Assembly (NCBI GenBank): GCA_025677815.1
Contig: JAIXMP010000013.1
Span: 1,054,001-1,118,000 of the forward strand
Source: Phascolomyces articulosus
Lineage: Eukaryota > Mucoromycota > Mucoromycetes > Mucorales > Lichtheimiaceae
Reading direction: 5' to 3'
DNA length: 64,000 nucleotides
Shown piece by piece: positions 59,560 through 64,000 of this stretch (its first letter is position 1; each line of letters begins with the position of its first letter). A model generated the notes under the pieces. It ran no database searches, had not been told where the DNA came from, and was given only the letters and a program-made list of their open reading frames with translations. Position numbers and translations under genes: made by a program.

Positions 59560-61010
59560 ATGGCAATGTACAATTTTACAATGAGCATCAAATTCTATAA
59601 ACAAAAAAAAAAATACACATTAAAAAAAGGGGCCACCTCAGAAGGTCCGTGCTTAATCGGAGCTAGTTGTGAAACAGTTGGTTACCAAGGGAACAAGTTT
59701 ATTCAAATACCACACTATCCACACACTTCTTTACAATGCCATTTCTTGCGAACTGTCATTCTCTTCAAGTTTTATTATTGTACCTTATTATTCATTAATA
59801 AAAAATGGCATTGGCACGGCGTTTGAAATTGAAAAAAAACCAAAACCCCACTTTTCTTGCACGTGTCTTACTTTTCTTTCTCTTTTTTTTTTTCCTCAAA
59901 AGCTCTTTAATGTTGGAGTCATGGCTTTGGTCGGGTGAAATATTCTCAGACGCTGTGGTTTCTCATTGAATGTTGTTTCTTCTGAAAAACTAGATGTCGA
60001 TGAGTAGCCTACTAATGTAAAATGCTTTGGTCGGGCGAAATATTCTCAGACGCTGGGCATGTTCTTCACAGTTCATGCTTAATTCATTAGTGGTAGCTTT
60101 TAGTTTTTTATCCCCTTCCCCCCCCCAGGAAGTAGCGACTACTCACCATTGGGTAACCCATTAGCTAGGCATTATGCTTGTCGCTTGCGGCAGCTGTGTG
60201 GTTAAACGGCCTTCTTTTCGGGGGATCTTTGGTTCGGTGAACCTGGGTTATCAAAAAGTAATAAGAAAATGATAAAAAAAAGTAATGCCATTAGGTCATT
60301 ATTACCACTTGCAATCTTCTTTTTAATAAAGGGATCGTGTTTTTTTCTTCTCTTTGTAACTGAGAGATCTTTATAATTTAATAAACCTGTTTTTTATTAT
60401 TATTGTATGAGTTTGTTTTTGAAGTTGATCTACAAGATCTTTTGATTGTCTTGGTGATATAAATAATAAACAGAATGTGTTCCGCAGGAGCCGACGCGCT
60501 TTACACGCGTTGGTCTTAATAAATAAGGAGAACCACAAGAATTATTTTTTATTCTCATTGTAAAAAAACAATCTGGTTCTTTTCTTTTTTTAAAAAAAAA
60601 ACTTGATTGGCACAAAGTACAAACGTGCTTGCTTTTGGGAGTTTTGTTATTTATATATTCATTTTATTTCATCGTCCTTATTCAACACCACTTTTAGTTT
60701 GGCAACAGTAACAATGGTTCTAAAGTGGGTTGGCGTGAGATTGGATCATTGCGAATATACATACAAATATAATATACTACAACATATGCCATAGCAGCGA
60801 CTTGATTTTTTAACCACGAAATAATAAATTTATACGATTTTCTTTTATATATATATATATAACAGTATGCGTAAGATGCTTGTGTCTATAGAGCAACCCA
60901 GGTTATTCATGTAGATGTTTAATACCAACGTATAAATAGAAGAGTATAACCAGCTTGGAACAATTTATAGGTTTTGATTGATAATGTTATACATTATTAT
61001 GCAAATAGTT
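59560..61010. repeat. Inverted repeat 2, right arm
   Basis: Reverse complement of 46,575-48,045, including the recurring motif (59643-59664), the two 32-bp units and the GC-rich block. Small indels and base changes distinguish the arms. Its outer end runs straight into PHD copy P8. Confidence 0.85.
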
Positions 61011-61149
61011 TACTAAAATGAATGGGATGATGTAATAGAAGAGGATATTTATAAAGATAAGATATACAAGTACGCAGAAAAAATGAAATAAATGATGGTA
61101 GCAATATAACAGATATATAAAAATGACAATGAGGACGACGAAAATGGAT

Positions 61150-61635
61150 TGTAATGCTCACAATACCACTTTCCTTTTGACCCCAAAAAATTGAAATGGG
61201 ATCATTGGTATGGGCACTATATAAATAATACACATGGCAATATACTAGTTTTACTCGGTCTTTATTTTCTTTATTCTCATTTGTAATTCTTACTTGGCCA
61301 TTATCGCATTGGATCATTTTTCCATGTGCTGGCTCACGGCAAAAACACCAAATTTCATCACCCTCTTGTTGTTGTTGTTATTGATATTGCTGCTGCTTTT
61401 GTTGACGGCGCTGTCCCTGTTCAGCAGACTGATGAATGTCTAAAGAAAAAAAAAGTAAAGTGATACATTGATTCATACCATTGACGGAGCGTTAGATTAT
61501 TATGTTACAAACCTTTCCGGGGGCCGGTGAGCGCGTTTACCCGCTTTTCTATTCTTTGGTTGCTGTTGTTGATATGATGAGGACGACGACGAAGGGTCGC
61601 CTCTTTGGAGGTGGGGGTGCAGAAGCTGCTATAAT
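61150..61635 (-). pseudogene. PHD-cassette copy P8, pseudogene
   Basis: Exons about 61635-61513, 61439-61294 and 61216-61150. The start ATG is ATT. Exon 1 is frameshifted. Exon 2 has TAA within the Gln run (Tyr-Gln-stop-Gln) but otherwise matches P7 ([11 protein letters not shown]). Exon 3 has TGA where the conserved Trp should be and has lost several ligands. Confidence 0.65.
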
Positions 61636-61639
61636 AATT

Positions 61640-62516
61640 GAAAAAACGTTGACGAACCGGGTTTTTTCTTCAGTAATAGAGAACTAGTTAATCACCTACT
61701 AAAACTATGGTTTATTTGTTCACAACGAAGAGAAAGAAAAGCCAAAATTGCCTCACTAGAGAGAAAAAAGAAAAGACTCGCCCTCCTCTCCCTTCATCTT
61801 TTTTATTTTTGGTACTTAAATTGATTTGTTGTCATCGACAGCATTATATGTTGACGCTATATTATAATTATAGAACAAGCATATTCTCATATCCAATAAT
61901 CCTACATTAAAAGTTATTTTTTTTTCGTTATTATTAAAAATAAACAACTATCTATGTCAATGTCGAAAAGACAGAGCCATCGTATAAACTTTTTCTCCTG
62001 TGTCTAATATACAGTGTCCATAATGACAGCAAACGCTGATAATAATCATGTTCATCTAGAATACCCCGTAACCATCATGTCAAAATATTCCTCTCATTAA
62101 AAAAATGCCAATGTAACTGCCTTACTTATTGTGGAAGATAGAGAGTCCATCCAACATTTCATCGGGTATTATCGTGTAACAACATTCTATTTATGTAATA
62201 TACTTACCGCAAATAAATAACAAACCTTCATTCAAATCTCTTAACATTTTCTTGTAATTCATAAATTACAATACCCATAAACACATCAGCCGGTACTACT
62301 GCTCTAGTATTAGCCGTAATGATGGGTTTGTATAGTAAATCCAATACCATTCAGCAAAATCGACCTTCTGTCGTATGGTCTGATCAACAACATTTCAAAA
62401 AAAGGAACATCTCTGTTCTATTGGTCAATTGTTTTGACAATGGTAGGAAGCTGTCATCGAATTTTTTTTTTACATAAATTCTTCTTTTTTGTCTGGATAA
62501 AATACAATGTCAAAAT
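61640..62516. promoter_or_regulatory. Region upstream of P8 and of the F-box gene
   Basis: The first ~250 bases match the upstream sequence of other PHD copies (GATTTGTTGTCATCGACAGCATTATA-type block), but no plus-strand partner copy follows. The remainder holds no supported gene. A six-codon ATG frame (62507) overlaps the F-box start. Confidence 0.4.
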
Positions 62517-64000
62517 ATGAATACTGAAAATCAAAACAACGAGTATAATGACAAATATAGCCCATTGAGGCTATTATCGACGAAGATGATGATCCCTCAA
62601 CAACAAGATGAAAAGCAACAACAACAACAACCATCATTAAATCAACTATCACAACAATCGACCTGTAATACAACAGCAGAACTTCAAGAATCTTTTGCTG
62701 CGACTTTATTATCATATGGTGTCAACAAAGAAAAAAATGATCAGTGGAAACAAACAAAGCATTACATCAATCCAGTCAATTGTTGCTTGTCTCACGCGAT
62801 CTTTTCCTATATTAATATGCAAAGGGAATGTTTGTTGGCCATAGGCGTCTCAAGACTGTGGATGAATCAAGTACCTATGCTTTGCAATCCTCAAAAGATA
62901 TGGCGCGTTGTTAAATTGGATGGTTCAAAACATGTAGTGGAAAAAACATTGATGCTGTGGAATTTGGTAGGTTTTTATATCAGAAAATAGAAAATGGACG
63001 GTATGAATCCTTTGAGACTTTTCTTAAAGGTTTATTATGCGAGTTCCAAATGGAAATAAAAGTTAATTAAAGGGTTTTTACAATTACTTTCACAATGGCT
63101 TATTTATACTTTTTCTATTCTATGATGGATGAGGGCTTAGTGGGTTATTATGTATTATGTATAACGGATTCGGGTCCTTCTTGTATAATTATTTCTTTTA
63201 TGAGAATGATAGTAATATGGGATCTATAGGATCGAGTGCAAGAATATGGCGCACCCTTTGATCCTTTCTTTTAGATTTTTTTTTGTGTAGTACATCGTTA
63301 TGCGATTTGACTTAATTTCCTTTTTAAAATTGAAGGATTTGGGTTTCCTTATTTGGACATGTTCTTTGGGCTGAGCCCTTATATGATATATGTTTTATCA
63401 TGGAGTTATTTTATTATGTAGAATACGACAGATGCATCGATGCTTGGGACCTCACGTAAAAAGTATTACTTTAAGCCAATTTCAAGAACAACAACATCTG
63501 TTTGCTATGATGGATGTGCTTCGACATCGTAACTGCACCAAATTGATTGAATTAGGTATATACTAATTATATGATGATAACAACGATGATGATGAGTTCA
63601 ACGGGAAATAGTTGATTGTATATATAGATATTATTGTACAATAGTTGGATTTGATTCATTACGTATATTGATACAATATACTCAATGATGGTGTGTACCT
63701 TATTTTTTAAAAAAATATTTTAGGGTTCAAATATTGTATTGTGGAAAATGGAAATCAATTTATCAATCATTTGAAATTATTGAGTGACAATCTAACTACT
63801 TTGGAGCTTGACTCACTACAATTTCGTTCTGACCAATTATCCATCCGATCTATGATAGCCGTATGTCCAGCTTTGAAGCATATATACTTTTCGTTTGTTT
63901 ATAAAGTACCATCATCAAGATACAGTCAATGCGGTTCTATGAATCCGCAACATGGAGGGGGCAGCAATTACTATGATATGTTACAAAGTGGAATTGATTC
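62517..64000 (+). CDS. F-box/LRR-like protein (cut by right edge)
   Basis: Model: exon 1 62517-62966, intron to 63431, exon 2 63432-63555, exon 3 from 63724 to the window end; phases agree. Exon 1 has a Gln-rich N-terminus followed by a helix-rich segment with the F-box-like pattern (HAIFSYINMQ...SRLWMNQV...IWRVV). Exons 2-3 give leucine-rich segments (HVKSITLSQF, LTTLELDSLQF, ALKHIYFSF) typical of the many F-box/LRR proteins of Mucorales, which select targets for SCF ubiquitin ligases. Intron 1 is unusually long (465 nt) and resembles sequence at the ends of inverted repeat 1. An alternative acceptor at 63,420 would change the first codons of exon 2. The C-terminus is outside the window. Confidence 0.6.

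Noticed and set aside
1..64000. Reassigned stop codons (TAA/TAG read as Gln) to explain stops in PHD copies
   Set aside because: Clear single-copy genes end normally at TAA or TAG (FANCI, alpha-adaptin, Reb1-like, helicase), so the stops in PHD copies mean decay, not a changed code.
1..64000. CRISPR arrays, bacterial operons, riboswitches
   Set aside because: None seen; the sequence is eukaryotic with spliceosomal introns.

Overview
This window looks like nuclear DNA of an AT-rich, intron-rich early-diverging fungus, most likely Mucoromycota (Mucorales-type). The evidence is short GT-AG introns of about 55-150 nt, long homopolymers, His/Gln/Asn-rich low-complexity proteins, and the gene set: a Reb1-type Myb factor, a C2H2/DUF3020 protein, a Gcn4/Cpc1-like bZIP and a full FANCI homologue, which yeasts lack. 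I rebuilt spliced models by eye from splice sites, phases and family similarity. No alignment or search was run.

Region 1 (1-1.0 kb): left edge of a divergent pair of PHD-finger gene remnants. Region 2 (1.4-35.3 kb): ordinary gene space. In order: acidic hypothetical protein (+), small hypothetical protein (+), MRH4-like mitochondrial DEAD-box helicase (-), Reb1-like Myb factor (+, 7 exons), AP-2 alpha adaptin (+, 10 exons with 8- and 15-nt microexons), cytosolic arginyl-tRNA synthetase (-), Gbp2/Hrb1-like two-RRM protein (+, with a GC-AG intron), FANCI (-, 22 exons, 1326 aa), RING ubiquitin ligase (+, divergent from FANCI), C2H2/DUF3020 protein (+).

Region 3 (about 37.5-62 kb): a repeat-rich accessory block. 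It holds six more copies of a small three-exon gene family (polyQ/basic N-terminus plus an ING-type PHD finger); with the two remnants at the left edge that makes eight. Several copies form head-to-head pairs over a conserved intergenic sequence. One pair is split by a ~4.1 kb insertion, and most copies carry stops or frameshifts. Two long interleaved inverted repeats run through the block. One arm carries a ~1.07 kb TG...CA insertion (solo-LTR-like) whose empty site survives in the other arm. A Gcn4/Cpc1-like bZIP gene with two upstream ORFs and a TGACTCA site lies inside the block. An F-box/LRR-like gene starts at 62.5 kb and runs off the right edge.

Functional links: the FANCI/RING promoter holds an ACGCGT (MCB) box, which fits G1/S control of a repair gene. 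The bZIP gene and the arginyl-tRNA synthetase both carry TGACTCA-type sites, which fits general amino acid control. Most notable are (a) a fungal FANCI that keeps the human domain order and length but has Met where human FANCI has the mono-ubiquitinated lysine, and (b) the multicopy PHD-finger cassette family.
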